This document shows, piece by piece, positions 16,864 through 26,111 of a stretch of 64,000 bases of DNA. The DNA is taken from NCBI GenBank assembly GCA_902461565.1, contig CABPYL010000013.1:7126-71125 (forward strand), written 5' to 3'. The first letter of the stretch is position 1. The number at the start of each line of letters is the position of its first letter. The position numbers and the translations under genes were made by a program. Origin of the DNA: an uncultured Porphyromonadaceae bacterium (GTDB lineage Bacteria; Bacteroidota; Bacteroidia; Bacteroidales; Muribaculaceae). The notes under the pieces are model-generated. The model had not been told where the DNA came from. It saw only the letters and a program-made list of their open reading frames with translations, and made no database searches.

Positions 16864-18219
16864 ATGAAAAAACATAGTTTATATCTTTTGGCCGCAGGCT
16901 TCGCCCTGTTGTCGAACGTGGCGCTGACTTCGTGCGACGACGACGATATCGCAGACGCCAACGATGTGCTTGCGGTGAAGTCTGTACTTCCGGTCAAGGT
17001 TATGGAAGGCCAGGAAGTTACCATCACCGGTACGGGCCTGGAGAAAGTTACGGCAGTTGTTTTCCCCGGCGACGTGAAGGTTACAGACATTACCAAGGTA
17101 GGCAACGGTTATATCACAGTTGTTACACCCGCAGGCATTTCTGCCGACGGAGGCGCTTTATCGGTAGAAGCCGATGGAGAAACGGCATATTCCGCGTATT
17201 CGCTCAGCGTGGGTTCTCCGGACCCCGTGCGTGTGGCACCCGTAGATGCCGAGGTTAAAATCAACGAGTGCGTAGAGGTATACGGTACCGACCTTGAATT
17301 CATTACCACGGCATATTTCCCCGGAGCCGACGGTAATCAGATAGCTGTGGACGCTCAGTATTTCAAGCGTAAATCCACAAGCGCCCTGTATATCTATTCT
17401 CCAATGGGTATCGCCGCCGGACCGGCTGCAATTACCATCGAGGACTGCAGCGGCAAAAAGTATGTACTGCCCGAGGTAACACTCTCCGACAAGATTTCCG
17501 GCGGTGAGACCGGTCCTCAGGGCGAAGGCTACTATACTGTATGGGAAGGCGATGTCTATATCTACGACTGGGCTAACTGGCAGTATATGACCACCGACCA
17601 GTTCAATCTTGAAGGCATATCGCTCCGCGAAGGCCTGATGATGCGCCTCACATTCGATAACCCCAATGGCGCAAGCGTATGCGTATGTGATGCCAACTGG
17701 GGCCAGCCCAACGTAAGCGGCTCAGGTGAGAACTCGAAGTGGGTAGAGGGCGGCGTTACCGAACTCGAATTCCCCATCTCGCAGGGTATGGTAGATACTT
17801 TCAACAGTGGCAATGGTATTATCATCGGCGGTGGTAACTACACCCTGCAGAAGATTGAAATCTTCCGTGAATATCCCGTTATCTGGTCGGGCGAAATGAC
17901 AACCGGCTGGTGGTGGTATATGCCTGCCAGCGACCTCGACCTTTCGGCAGTAACTCCCGAAGCAGGCCAAACTATCAAGTTCACTTTCGCGCACCACGAC
18001 GCACCCTGGACATTCTGCCTTTGCGACGGATGGTGGGGCGCTCCCTTCATCCGCGACGGTGGCGAGAGCCCGAACAACATTGTACTTGCCGCCGGCGAGG
18101 ATTTCCTTGAATTCGAAATCTCCGAAGGCATGGCAGCTACAATGAACGGCGGCGCAGACAACGCTCTTATTATCGGCGGCGACATAACTATCACAAAGAT
18201 TCAAATCAAGACTTTCTGA
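16864..18219 (+). CDS. Surface glycan-binding lipoprotein with IPT/TIG domains and duplicated C-terminal modules
   Basis: A 451-residue lipoprotein (lipobox LTSC, Cys24, followed by Asp residues that in Bacteroidota favour export to the surface). Residues ~38-205 form two IPT/TIG-like beta-sandwich spacers (GQEVTITGTGLEKVTAVVFPG and its repeat). Residues ~222-330 and ~331-450 are a tandem duplication of one ~110-residue module. Both copies keep W(E/S)G(D/E), a FxF strand, C(V/L)CD, a W-G pair, EFxIS(Q/E)GM and an IIGG strand. The position after susD and the exposed aromatics fit a SusE/F-like binding protein. The C-terminal modules are not a family I can name. Confidence 0.85.
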   Translation: MKKHSLYLLAAGFALLSNVALTSCDDDDIADANDVLAVKSVLPVKVMEGQEVTITGTGLEKVTAVVFPGDVKVTDITKVGNGYITVVTPAGISADGGALSVEADGETAYSAYSLSVGSPDPVRVAPVDAEVKINECVEVYGTDLEFITTAYFPGADGNQIAVDAQYFKRKSTSALYIYSPMGIAAGPAAITIEDCSGKKYVLPEVTLSDKISGGETGPQGEGYYTVWEGDVYIYDWANWQYMTTDQFNLEGISLREGLMMRLTFDNPNGASVCVCDANWGQPNVSGSGENSKWVEGGVTELEFPISQGMVDTFNSGNGIIIGGGNYTLQKIEIFREYPVIWSGEMTTGWWWYMPASDLDLSAVTPEAGQTIKFTFAHHDAPWTFCLCDGWWGAPFIRDGGESPNNIVLAAGEDFLEFEISEGMAATMNGGADNALIIGGDITITKIQIKTF

Positions 18220-18226
18220 TTCTGAC

Positions 18227-18274
18227 AACGGCTCCAGGCTCTGCGCAATATCCGCAGGCGTGGAGCCGTTTTTT
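18227..18274 (+). terminator. Rho-independent terminator after the surface glycan-binding gene
   Basis: Perfect 10-bp arms AACGGCTCCA (18227-18236) and TGGAGCCGTT (18261-18270) with an inner CTGCG/CGCAG stem and a run of six T. Genes downstream probably depend on read-through, because no TAnnTTTG element is visible before 18298. Confidence 0.9.
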
Positions 18275-18297
18275 ATTTAATTAAAGAAATCTACTAC

Positions 18298-19110
18298 ATG
18301 AAACAGTCATTATTCCGTACCTTTTTATTTTTCTTATGCTTCATAGGTGCCGTTTCACTGTCGGCCCAGTCCGGTTATCCCGGTAACTATGCCAAAGCTC
18401 CTCGCTTCAAGGCACTGCTTTGCTACAGCAAGACTGCCGAACCGGCACATGTGGAATTCGGCGAGCAGGCCGTGGGATTCTTTAAAGATCTTACCGTGGG
18501 CGATGGCTTTATCCTTGATATCAACACAGATTTTGCCGGTTGCGACTACGACAGACTTTCGGGCTACGATGTCGTTATAGCAGTAAACACAGCCCCAGGC
18601 TCCAAGAGCGAGCGCGAGGCTTTCGAAAAATATATGGAGAACGGCGGCGGCTGGATTGGCTTCCATGCCTCCGGTTATAACGACCAGGGCACAAAATGGC
18701 CGTGGTTCAACGAATTCCTTGGCTGCGGCACTTTCCTGTGCAACAACTGGCCGCCTCAGCCTGCTTTGCTGGATGTGAATCTTACCAATCATCCCGTAAC
18801 CAAGAATCTGCCCGTAAGTTTTGTGGCTCCGAAGAACGAATGGTATATGTGGAACGAGGCTCCCGACACCCGCGACAATGTGGATGTCCTTCTGTCTGTT
18901 TCTCCAAAGAATTTCCCTCTTGGTATAAAGGATGTGGTGAGTTTCGGTGAATATCCTGTAGTATGGACCAACCGTAACTACAGAATGATTTACATGAACT
19001 TCGGCCACGGCGACCGCGAATTCAGCGACGCTACCCAGAACTTACTTATTGTAAACGCTCTCCGTTGGATTGCAAGCCGTTCTCCCAAGGGCGATCCCTT
19101 CAAACGCTAA
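18298..19110 (+). CDS. Secreted ThuA-domain protein
   Basis: A 270-residue protein with signal peptide (to about SLSAQ) followed by one ThuA-like flavodoxin-fold domain. Motifs shared with the C-terminal half of the GH18 fusion at 5038 are GGWIGFHASG, NEWYMW, YPVVWTNRN and MNFGHGD. ThuA proteins are found in disaccharide and keto-sugar pathways, but their biochemical role is poorly settled. Here it is periplasmic and lies between the glycan-binding lipoprotein and a GH9-like enzyme (6 nt gap). Two ThuA copies in one locus suggest a real role in this pathway. Confidence 0.85.
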   Translation: MKQSLFRTFLFFLCFIGAVSLSAQSGYPGNYAKAPRFKALLCYSKTAEPAHVEFGEQAVGFFKDLTVGDGFILDINTDFAGCDYDRLSGYDVVIAVNTAPGSKSEREAFEKYMENGGGWIGFHASGYNDQGTKWPWFNEFLGCGTFLCNNWPPQPALLDVNLTNHPVTKNLPVSFVAPKNEWYMWNEAPDTRDNVDVLLSVSPKNFPLGIKDVVSFGEYPVVWTNRNYRMIYMNFGHGDREFSDATQNLLIVNALRWIASRSPKGDPFKR

Positions 19111-19116
19111 AAAGAT

Positions 19117-21519
19117 ATGTTTTCCCGGATAATCTGTTTCACTCTTGCAGCGGCAAGTACCTGCTGTGCCTTCGGTCAAGGAGATTTCGGCTCCGACCTT
19201 GTCCGTTCGGGTTATGTACATGAAATTCTGCCGCTTGACCGCACTAATTCTATGGAAGCTGTGGTCGCAGCCAAATCCGTTCTTGCTGAAAAGGCTGCGG
19301 AAGGCGTCTGGCGCCATCAGGGGCTGGGAAGTCTCAGCGCCGAATCTGCCACGGCGGTGATGACTATGCCTACATGGTTGCCGGAACGGCCCAAAGGAAG
19401 TGCCGACGACCCTGACTATGCTCTTTACGGCCACTCGGTGGCCTACTGTGAGATGCCCGGGGTGAATATGGAGGAGTTTAATAGAATCGCTTTCCGGGTA
19501 AAACCTGATTGTCCCGGCATGAGGGTGGCGTCGATGTGTTTCTACATGCAAAACGGCGACGTTCCCCGCAAGCCGGGCTACAACATGCCTACCGGCGATC
19601 ATCTGCTCAATCTTGAGAACGGACGATGGAACGACTGCTATCTGGAGATTGCCGACCTGCAACGCGACTGTGTGAAAGGTCTGCGTTTCAGCGTATCGGT
19701 AAACGGTAAGGACCTCACGACTTCCGATACGGCCTCGTTCACCATCAGTGATATACGTTTTCAGAAAGTGAACGCTCCCGACAAGGTGTCGGGCTGGCAG
19801 CCCGAGGACGATGCAATCATATATTCCATGACTGGCTATGATGCTTCTGGCCGAAAGACGGCAGTGGCAGGCAACGCTGTCGGCGGTAAGTTTTCGCTGG
19901 TGGACAATGCCTCCGGCAAGACTGTCTACACCGGTCAAATCCGGAAAAAAAACACTACCATAGGTACTTTCAATGAACTTGATTTCTCATCATTTTCTAC
20001 GCCCGGACGTTACTATATAAAGGCAGGTGATATGCGCACGCGTCCTTTTGCCATTGGCAGCGATTCCATCTGGGACAACTCGCAATGGCGCGTTCTCAAC
20101 TATATTTTCGGTCAGCGCTGCGGCTACCATGTGCCCGGCGTACACGGCCATTGCCATGCCGATCTCTTTGCCGTGCACAACGGAGAGAAAATAATGTTCT
20201 CCGGTGGCTGGCACGATGCCGGAGATCTGTCGCAGCAGTCGCTCCAGACTGCCGACGTTGCCTATTCGCTCCTCGAGGCTTCTGTTAAATCAGCCGACAG
20301 AAATCCGGTACTTTCGGCCCGTCTGCGCGAGGAAGCTCTCTGGGGTCTCGACTTTGTTCTGCGCTGCCGTTTCGGCGACGGTTACCGTGCCAGCAGCATG
20401 GGCCTGCTGCACTGGCAGGACGGCAAAACTGACAGCTACGACGACATCAACACCGTGCGCGTGCAGAATGTGCCTTTCGATAATTTTCTGCTGGCCGCCT
20501 ACGAGGCATACGCCGCGCGTGTTCTTGCCGAACCTGCGCTGTGCGATTATCTGCGCCGCGTTGCCATCGAGGATTTCGGTTTCGCCGAAAAAGAATTCGC
20601 GCGCATAGGCAACGCCGGGTATATCAATCCATTCGAGCATACATACAGTACGTCTATGAGCCAGTTTATGGCAACTGTATCGTGGGCGGCCTCGCAACTG
20701 TATGCGCTAACGGGCGATGAGGCTTTTGCCGAGAAGGCCAGCGAGGCCATAGATTACGTTCTTGACTGCCAGCAGACCGAGCCGATAGATGGCAACCGTT
20801 GCCTGTGCGGATTCTTCTACCGCGACAAGGAACGCAGCTCGCTTGTGCATAGCATCCACCAGTGCCGCGAACAGATATACATGCAGGCCATCGACGCCAT
20901 GTGCACCACACAGCCCGGCACCGATAACGCAAAACGCTGCATGGCTGCCGCAAGGCTCTACGGCGATTATCTTAAATCAATTATAACTTATACCGCCCCT
21001 TACGGAATGCTTCCGAGCGGCGTGTACCGCGACGACGAATACCTCGACAGCAAGGGATTCGCATCTCTCCATATATTCGCTCCCGGCAATGCCACACAGC
21101 TTTTTGCCGAGCAGCTTGCGCAGGGCGTGAAAATAGGCGAGCATTTTTATGTGAAGCGTTTCCCTGTGTGGTTCAATATCTTCAACGGCAATCTTGCCAT
21201 ACATACATCTATGGGTAAGGCGGCAGCGATAGCCGGAAGAATGTGCGGCGACAAAGCCCTTATAGACATAGCGCGCGAGCAGTTGTACTGGATAGTGGGC
21301 AAAAATCCTTTCTGCCAGTCGCTTATCTACGGCGAGGGACACCGCTATCCGCAGATGAACAGCTTTTCATCCGGCGAACTTACCGGAGAAATGCCTGTGG
21401 GAATACGTACCATCGGAAACAGCGACGAACCTTACTGGCCCCAGATAAACAACGCCTGTTACAAGGAAGTGTGGGTAACTTCGGCCGGAAAATGGCTTTC
21501 TTTGCTCGCTGAATTATAG
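19117..21519 (+). CDS. GH9-family glycoside hydrolase
   Basis: An 800-residue secreted enzyme (signal peptide to about CAFGQ). Residues ~60-216 resemble a beta-sandwich accessory domain, ~225-312 the Ig-like N-terminal domain usual in GH9, and ~320-800 the (alpha/alpha)6 catalytic domain. The nucleophilic-water Asp pair is in GGWHDAGD (Asp367, Asp370); the acid is probably Glu784 in the final YKEVWV. GH9 is mostly endoglucanases, but some members from chitin-degrading bacteria are exo-beta-glucosaminidases acting on GlcN-containing oligomers. With the amino-sugar genes here that activity is plausible but unproven. It sits 6 nt after the ThuA gene. Confidence 0.88.
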   Translation: MFSRIICFTLAAASTCCAFGQGDFGSDLVRSGYVHEILPLDRTNSMEAVVAAKSVLAEKAAEGVWRHQGLGSLSAESATAVMTMPTWLPERPKGSADDPDYALYGHSVAYCEMPGVNMEEFNRIAFRVKPDCPGMRVASMCFYMQNGDVPRKPGYNMPTGDHLLNLENGRWNDCYLEIADLQRDCVKGLRFSVSVNGKDLTTSDTASFTISDIRFQKVNAPDKVSGWQPEDDAIIYSMTGYDASGRKTAVAGNAVGGKFSLVDNASGKTVYTGQIRKKNTTIGTFNELDFSSFSTPGRYYIKAGDMRTRPFAIGSDSIWDNSQWRVLNYIFGQRCGYHVPGVHGHCHADLFAVHNGEKIMFSGGWHDAGDLSQQSLQTADVAYSLLEASVKSADRNPVLSARLREEALWGLDFVLRCRFGDGYRASSMGLLHWQDGKTDSYDDINTVRVQNVPFDNFLLAAYEAYAARVLAEPALCDYLRRVAIEDFGFAEKEFARIGNAGYINPFEHTYSTSMSQFMATVSWAASQLYALTGDEAFAEKASEAIDYVLDCQQTEPIDGNRCLCGFFYRDKERSSLVHSIHQCREQIYMQAIDAMCTTQPGTDNAKRCMAAARLYGDYLKSIITYTAPYGMLPSGVYRDDEYLDSKGFASLHIFAPGNATQLFAEQLAQGVKIGEHFYVKRFPVWFNIFNGNLAIHTSMGKAAAIAGRMCGDKALIDIAREQLYWIVGKNPFCQSLIYGEGHRYPQMNSFSSGELTGEMPVGIRTIGNSDEPYWPQINNACYKEVWVTSAGKWLSLLAEL

Positions 21520-21529
21520 TTTTTTTTCT

Positions 21530-21537
21530 TATTTTTG
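21530..21537 (+). promoter_or_regulatory. Internal promoter, -7 element TATTTTTG
   Basis: An exact TAnnTTTG match 22 nt before the ATG at 21560, just after the GH9 stop codon and a T-rich run. No HTCS half-site (ACCT repeat) is visible here, so the last three genes may also be expressed independently. Confidence 0.6.
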
Positions 21538-21559
21538 CATGACCCTGAATCCAAGTATT

Positions 21560-23578
21560 ATGAAAAGAACAGCAATAATATCATTTTTTGCCGCGCTTAT
21601 TGCCGTGCCCGTGGCTACGGCGAATGTCAAGACTGAAAAAGACAGAATAACCCTCGAGTTCGAGGCCGCTCCCGGAAAATATACCGTGAAACGTGCCGAC
21701 GGCCGTTTCTCGGAGTACCGTACAATAGGAACTACAAAAAAGAATGTTTTTGTCGACCGCAATGCCAAAGGCAGTCCGTACAGCTATTATTATCTTGTTC
21801 TCGACCAGAAGGGCGATACAGTAGCAGCCATGTCGGCGGAAACCGAGCTTTTCGGCGAGGACGTGCACATCTACAGTCCCTCCGACTCGCCCGAGGCGAT
21901 AGCCGCCGATATCGATTCCATTCACAGGCAGATGTTCCGTGCCGAAATGGGAACAGGACGCTATGCCCTGATGTTCAAGCCCGGCGACTATACTCAGGCA
22001 GGACTTTTCAAGGTGGGTTTCTACACTCACATGGCCGGACTTGGTAAGGTGCCTTATGAGGTTAAAATCAGTAACGTTCACACACCGCCGCATCTGCGCA
22101 ACGACAACGGCACGTGCACTTTCTGGCGCTCTCTGGAGAATTTTTCGGTTGTAGGTCCTGAATCCTATGAGCATGACGATATGTTCAACTGGGCTGTGTC
22201 GCAGGCAGCTCCTTTCCGCCGCATGTATTCGCAGCGTACTGTAAGGAATCAGTGGAAAAACGGATGGGTGAGCGGAGGCTTCACTGCCGACTGCGTTTTC
22301 GACGCTCCTGTGGGTTCTGACGGTCAGCAGCAGTGGTTCACGCGCAACAGCTTCCTGAACAAGGGGCGCGGCAAATTCGCCGAAGGTGCCTATAACTTTG
22401 TTTTTACAGGTGTGGAACTTGGCCCCGATGCTGCCAAAGAGACATATACCGATACCGACTGGGACAAGGGTGGTAATGTAACCTTCGAGCCGACGACGCC
22501 TGTCGTCAGCGAGAAGCCTTTCCTGTTCATGGGCGACGACGGACGTTACAAAGTATTCCGCCCGGCACTGCGCCGCACCAGCAAAGGCGTGTCGTACACT
22601 GCTAATTCGATGGGCGATGGCGAGGTCCTCGACCTCCTCGATTCTTTCCTTGTGGCCAAACCCGAGACAAAGGCTTCTGAAATGAACGCCGCTCTGGCTT
22701 CCGGCAAACATCTGTTGCTCACCCCCGGTATCTACCGTCTTGAAGAACCTTTGGCTGTATCGCTTCCTAATACCATCGTCATGGGCCTCGGGTGGGCCAC
22801 CATAGTGCCGCCGGAAGGTGCCGGAGCAGCTATAACTGTAAGTGATGTCGATGGTGTAAGGCTTGCCTCCATTCTTTTTGACGCTCACCACTCTACGCGC
22901 ACTCTTCTAAAGATCGGCGGGAAAGGTGCTGCCGCGCGGCATACAGATAATCCGATAGTCCTTTCCGACATGTTCTTCCGTATCGGCGGCTTCCTGCCGC
23001 AGAAAACACATGTCGACACCGCCCTGGAGATAAACAGCAACGACGTCGTAGGCGACCATTTCTGGATATGGCGTGCCGATCACGGTGTGAAGAACTCTGT
23101 GGGCTGGGATGTGAATACAGCCGACTACGGCCTCGTTGTCAATGGCAGCGACGTTACAATCTACGGTCTTTTCAATGAACATTTCCAGAAGTATCAGACC
23201 CTCTGGCAGGGAGAGAACGGCCTTGTGTATTTCTACCAGTGCGAGACTCCTTACGATGCTAAGACACAGGAAGTATTTATGAGCGAGAACGGTACGCGCG
23301 ACGGCTACGCGGCCTATAAGGTGGCCGACAATGTGCAGAGCCACCGTGCTTTCGGCTTAGGCATCTACGATGTTCTTTTCCACGACATCCGCCTGGAAAA
23401 TTCCGTAGAGGTACCTTATAACAGTGGCATTGAAATTCACCATCTTGTGAATACCTCGTTTATTCCCGGCCCGAAGAAAGGTTTCGGCTACGTGATAAAC
23501 GGTATGGTGGAAAGTACCTATCCGCACGGGCAACAGTATGTGGCGCGTATAAATCATTTCTCGGGCTCGAAGAAGTAA
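21560..23578 (+). CDS. Secreted right-handed beta-helix protein, putative polysaccharide-active enzyme
   Basis: A 672-residue protein starting at ATG 21560; an ATG at 21539 overlaps the -7 element and gives a worse signal peptide. After the signal peptide there is a short beta-domain (~25-110) followed by parallel beta-helix sequence: GKHLLLTPGIYRLEEPL, TIVMGLGWATIVPPEGA, VSDVDGVRLASILFDA, NDVVGDHFWIWRADHG, GLVVNGSDVTIYGLFNEHFQ. This pattern is found in pectate-lyase-like and GH55-like folds, including proteins mis-annotated as adenylyl cyclase. I cannot assign a family or catalytic residues with confidence. Flanking GH9, GH2 and lyase/GH88 genes make a carbohydrate substrate likely. Confidence 0.7.
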   Translation: MKRTAIISFFAALIAVPVATANVKTEKDRITLEFEAAPGKYTVKRADGRFSEYRTIGTTKKNVFVDRNAKGSPYSYYYLVLDQKGDTVAAMSAETELFGEDVHIYSPSDSPEAIAADIDSIHRQMFRAEMGTGRYALMFKPGDYTQAGLFKVGFYTHMAGLGKVPYEVKISNVHTPPHLRNDNGTCTFWRSLENFSVVGPESYEHDDMFNWAVSQAAPFRRMYSQRTVRNQWKNGWVSGGFTADCVFDAPVGSDGQQQWFTRNSFLNKGRGKFAEGAYNFVFTGVELGPDAAKETYTDTDWDKGGNVTFEPTTPVVSEKPFLFMGDDGRYKVFRPALRRTSKGVSYTANSMGDGEVLDLLDSFLVAKPETKASEMNAALASGKHLLLTPGIYRLEEPLAVSLPNTIVMGLGWATIVPPEGAGAAITVSDVDGVRLASILFDAHHSTRTLLKIGGKGAAARHTDNPIVLSDMFFRIGGFLPQKTHVDTALEINSNDVVGDHFWIWRADHGVKNSVGWDVNTADYGLVVNGSDVTIYGLFNEHFQKYQTLWQGENGLVYFYQCETPYDAKTQEVFMSENGTRDGYAAYKVADNVQSHRAFGLGIYDVLFHDIRLENSVEVPYNSGIEIHHLVNTSFIPGPKKGFGYVINGMVESTYPHGQQYVARINHFSGSKK

Positions 23579-23582
23579 GGTC

Positions 23583-26111
23583 ATGAAACGAGTCCTTTTC
23601 GTTGCCCTGACGGCTTTGGCGGTGCTGTCGGCACTGCCGGTGTCGGTGTCGCTCAACGACGGCTGGCTGTTTTGCCACCCGTGTACAAACGAGTGGAAGG
23701 CCGTCAACCTGCCCCATACCTGGAATACGGATGCCTACACTGTAAAGAACTACTGCAAGGGCAAGGGCCTCTATGTCCGCGATTTTGCGCCTGCAGATTC
23801 GTCCCGTAAATACTATTTGCGCCTTGAAGGCGCATCCAAAAGTGCCGCGGTAACAGTAAACGGCAAACCGGCCGGCTGCCACAAGGGCGGCTACACGCAG
23901 GCGGTGTTCAATATCACTCCTTATCTCTCGTTCTCTGCGCCGAACAGGATAGAGATTGAGGTTGACAACAGCAGCGACGATATTCCGCCTGTGTCCGGCG
24001 ATTTCACATTTTTCGGCGGTCTGTACCGCAATGTGTGGATGGAAGATTACGCTCCGCTCCATTTTGGCGTATACGGCGGTATCAAGGTTACTCCCTCGCT
24101 TTCCGGCAAAGCATCGGTGGATGTTGATTTATCGCTTGTGAATGAGGATGCGAAAGCACGTGGAGCAAAAGTTACGGTTCGTCTTATTGCCCCCGACGGC
24201 ACTACTGTGCAGACGCTTGAAAAGAAAGTGCGTTCGAGCGGAGGAGAGCAGAATATCAGTTTTCATTTCGACAGAATCAGTGAACCGGTTCTCTGGAGTA
24301 CCGATACGCCGAACCTCTATACCGTTGAGGCAGTGGCTATGGACCGACAGGGCCACGAGACCGACCGCCGTGTAGTCCATACCGCGTTCCGTACTATAGG
24401 TTTTGATTCCTACGGACGTTTCCTGCTCAATGGCAAGCCATTGAAACTCAGAGGTGTGTGCCGCCATCAGGATATGAAACCCATAGGTGTGGCCCTCAGC
24501 GACGAGATGCACCGTCGCGATATGCAGATTATCAAGGACATGGGCGCCAACTTCGTGCGTCTCGCGCATTATCCGCAGAGTGCCGCTGTCCTCGATGCCG
24601 CCGACCGCCTCGGACTGCTTGTCTGGGAAGAGATTCCAGTTATCGACTATGTGCCGGACAATCATGATTATGCAGCCTGCGCTCAGGAGAATCTTAAGGA
24701 AATGATTGCCGGGCATTACAATCACCCGAGTGTTATCACCTGGGGATATATGAACGAGATTCTTCTGCGTGCGCGCCGCGAGGGATGGAACTACGATGAG
24801 ACACTTGGCCGTACTCTTCGCCTGGCTGCTTGTCTGGATAGTGTATGTCATGCGGTAGACCCCACGCGTCCGACGGCTATGGCTTTTCATGGGAGCACCG
24901 AGTACCGCACTTGCGGTCTGGCAGATATTCCAGGAATTAATGGCTGGAACCTCTATCAGGGCTGGTATGGCGGACGTCTCTCCGATTTCGAGTGTTTTCT
25001 CAGTGAGGAACACCGCCAAACGCCCGGCAAACCGATGATTATCAGTGAGTACGGTGCCGGCTCCGACCGCAGGCTCCATTCAGCCAATCCGCAGCCTTTC
25101 GATTTCAGCATAGAGTATCAGCAGGATTATATCGAGCACTATCTGCCGGTGATAGAGGACAGTACATTCGTTACCGGCGCCACATACTGGAATCTGATAG
25201 ATTTCGGATCGGCTTTGCGCGAGGAATCAATGCCACGAATCAACAACAAGGGCCTGTTATACGCCGATCGCACGCCAAAAGACGTGTATCACTATTTCAA
25301 AGCAGCCTGGCGAGACGATATAAAATATGTATATATCGCCTCCCGCGATTATCCGGAGAGGGTACTGGTGTCCGATTCCGCGACAGTCTGTGTTCCGGTA
25401 AAGGTTTATACCAACGTGCCTGAAGTTTCTCTGAGTGTGAACGGCGGCGCGCCAGTGGTGTGCAAAGTGGAAAACAATACCGCTATGTTCAACGTGCAGC
25501 TGCATGCCGGACGCAACACGCTCGTTGCTACGGGCGGTGAGGCCAGCGATTGTTACACCATAGATATCGCCACGGTTCCCGAGCATATCAGTGCGGCAAA
25601 TGCGGAAGGCCTCGACATTGCTGTGAATGCGGGCAGCGGATGCACCTATATCTCGCCTCTGAGCGGTACCACATGGGTGGCCGACCGCCTGTATCGGCCC
25701 GGTTCCTGGGGGCGCATCGGCGGGAATACGCGTAACCTTACCGCCGAGATATCAGGTACGGACGATGGTCCGTTGTTCCAGTCTGTGGCAGAGGGTATCG
25801 AAGGCTATCGTTTCGATGTTCCGGACGGCGACTACGAGATTGAACTTGGTTTTGCAGACACAGCCGGAAAAGAATCGGATGTAGCCTATCTGCTTGGCAG
25901 AAGCGACGGAACAGCCTCGTCGACCAATGTTTTCGATATCTCTGTCAACGGCGCGAAGATAGAAAGTGCTTTTGCCCCTGCAGCGTTCTTGCCGCGTTTC
26001 GCCATTATAAGAAAATACAATGTAAAGGCAAAAGACGGTGCCGTGGTTGTGGAATTCACTCCAGTGAAAGGCAAGACTTTGCTGAACTCGATAAAAATCA
26101 GAAAGATATGA
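23583..26111 (+). CDS. GH2 glycoside hydrolase with C-terminal malectin-like domain
   Basis: An 842-residue secreted enzyme. It has a jelly-roll N-terminal domain (NDGWLF...LPHTWN; YLRLEGASKSAAVTVNG), an Ig-like domain and a TIM barrel (FLLNGKPLKLRGVCRHQD onward). The acid/base is Glu392 in WGYMNE and the nucleophile Glu489 in IISEYG. Residues ~665-840 form a malectin-like carbohydrate-binding domain (GYRFDVPDGDYEIELGFAD; FDISVNG). GH2 includes beta-galactosidases, beta-glucuronidases and exo-beta-glucosaminidases; in this locus the latter two fit best. It starts 4 nt after the beta-helix gene and its stop overlaps the next ATG by 4 nt. Confidence 0.9.
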   Translation: MKRVLFVALTALAVLSALPVSVSLNDGWLFCHPCTNEWKAVNLPHTWNTDAYTVKNYCKGKGLYVRDFAPADSSRKYYLRLEGASKSAAVTVNGKPAGCHKGGYTQAVFNITPYLSFSAPNRIEIEVDNSSDDIPPVSGDFTFFGGLYRNVWMEDYAPLHFGVYGGIKVTPSLSGKASVDVDLSLVNEDAKARGAKVTVRLIAPDGTTVQTLEKKVRSSGGEQNISFHFDRISEPVLWSTDTPNLYTVEAVAMDRQGHETDRRVVHTAFRTIGFDSYGRFLLNGKPLKLRGVCRHQDMKPIGVALSDEMHRRDMQIIKDMGANFVRLAHYPQSAAVLDAADRLGLLVWEEIPVIDYVPDNHDYAACAQENLKEMIAGHYNHPSVITWGYMNEILLRARREGWNYDETLGRTLRLAACLDSVCHAVDPTRPTAMAFHGSTEYRTCGLADIPGINGWNLYQGWYGGRLSDFECFLSEEHRQTPGKPMIISEYGAGSDRRLHSANPQPFDFSIEYQQDYIEHYLPVIEDSTFVTGATYWNLIDFGSALREESMPRINNKGLLYADRTPKDVYHYFKAAWRDDIKYVYIASRDYPERVLVSDSATVCVPVKVYTNVPEVSLSVNGGAPVVCKVENNTAMFNVQLHAGRNTLVATGGEASDCYTIDIATVPEHISAANAEGLDIAVNAGSGCTYISPLSGTTWVADRLYRPGSWGRIGGNTRNLTAEISGTDDGPLFQSVAEGIEGYRFDVPDGDYEIELGFADTAGKESDVAYLLGRSDGTASSTNVFDISVNGAKIESAFAPAAFLPRFAIIRKYNVKAKDGAVVVEFTPVKGKTLLNSIKIRKI

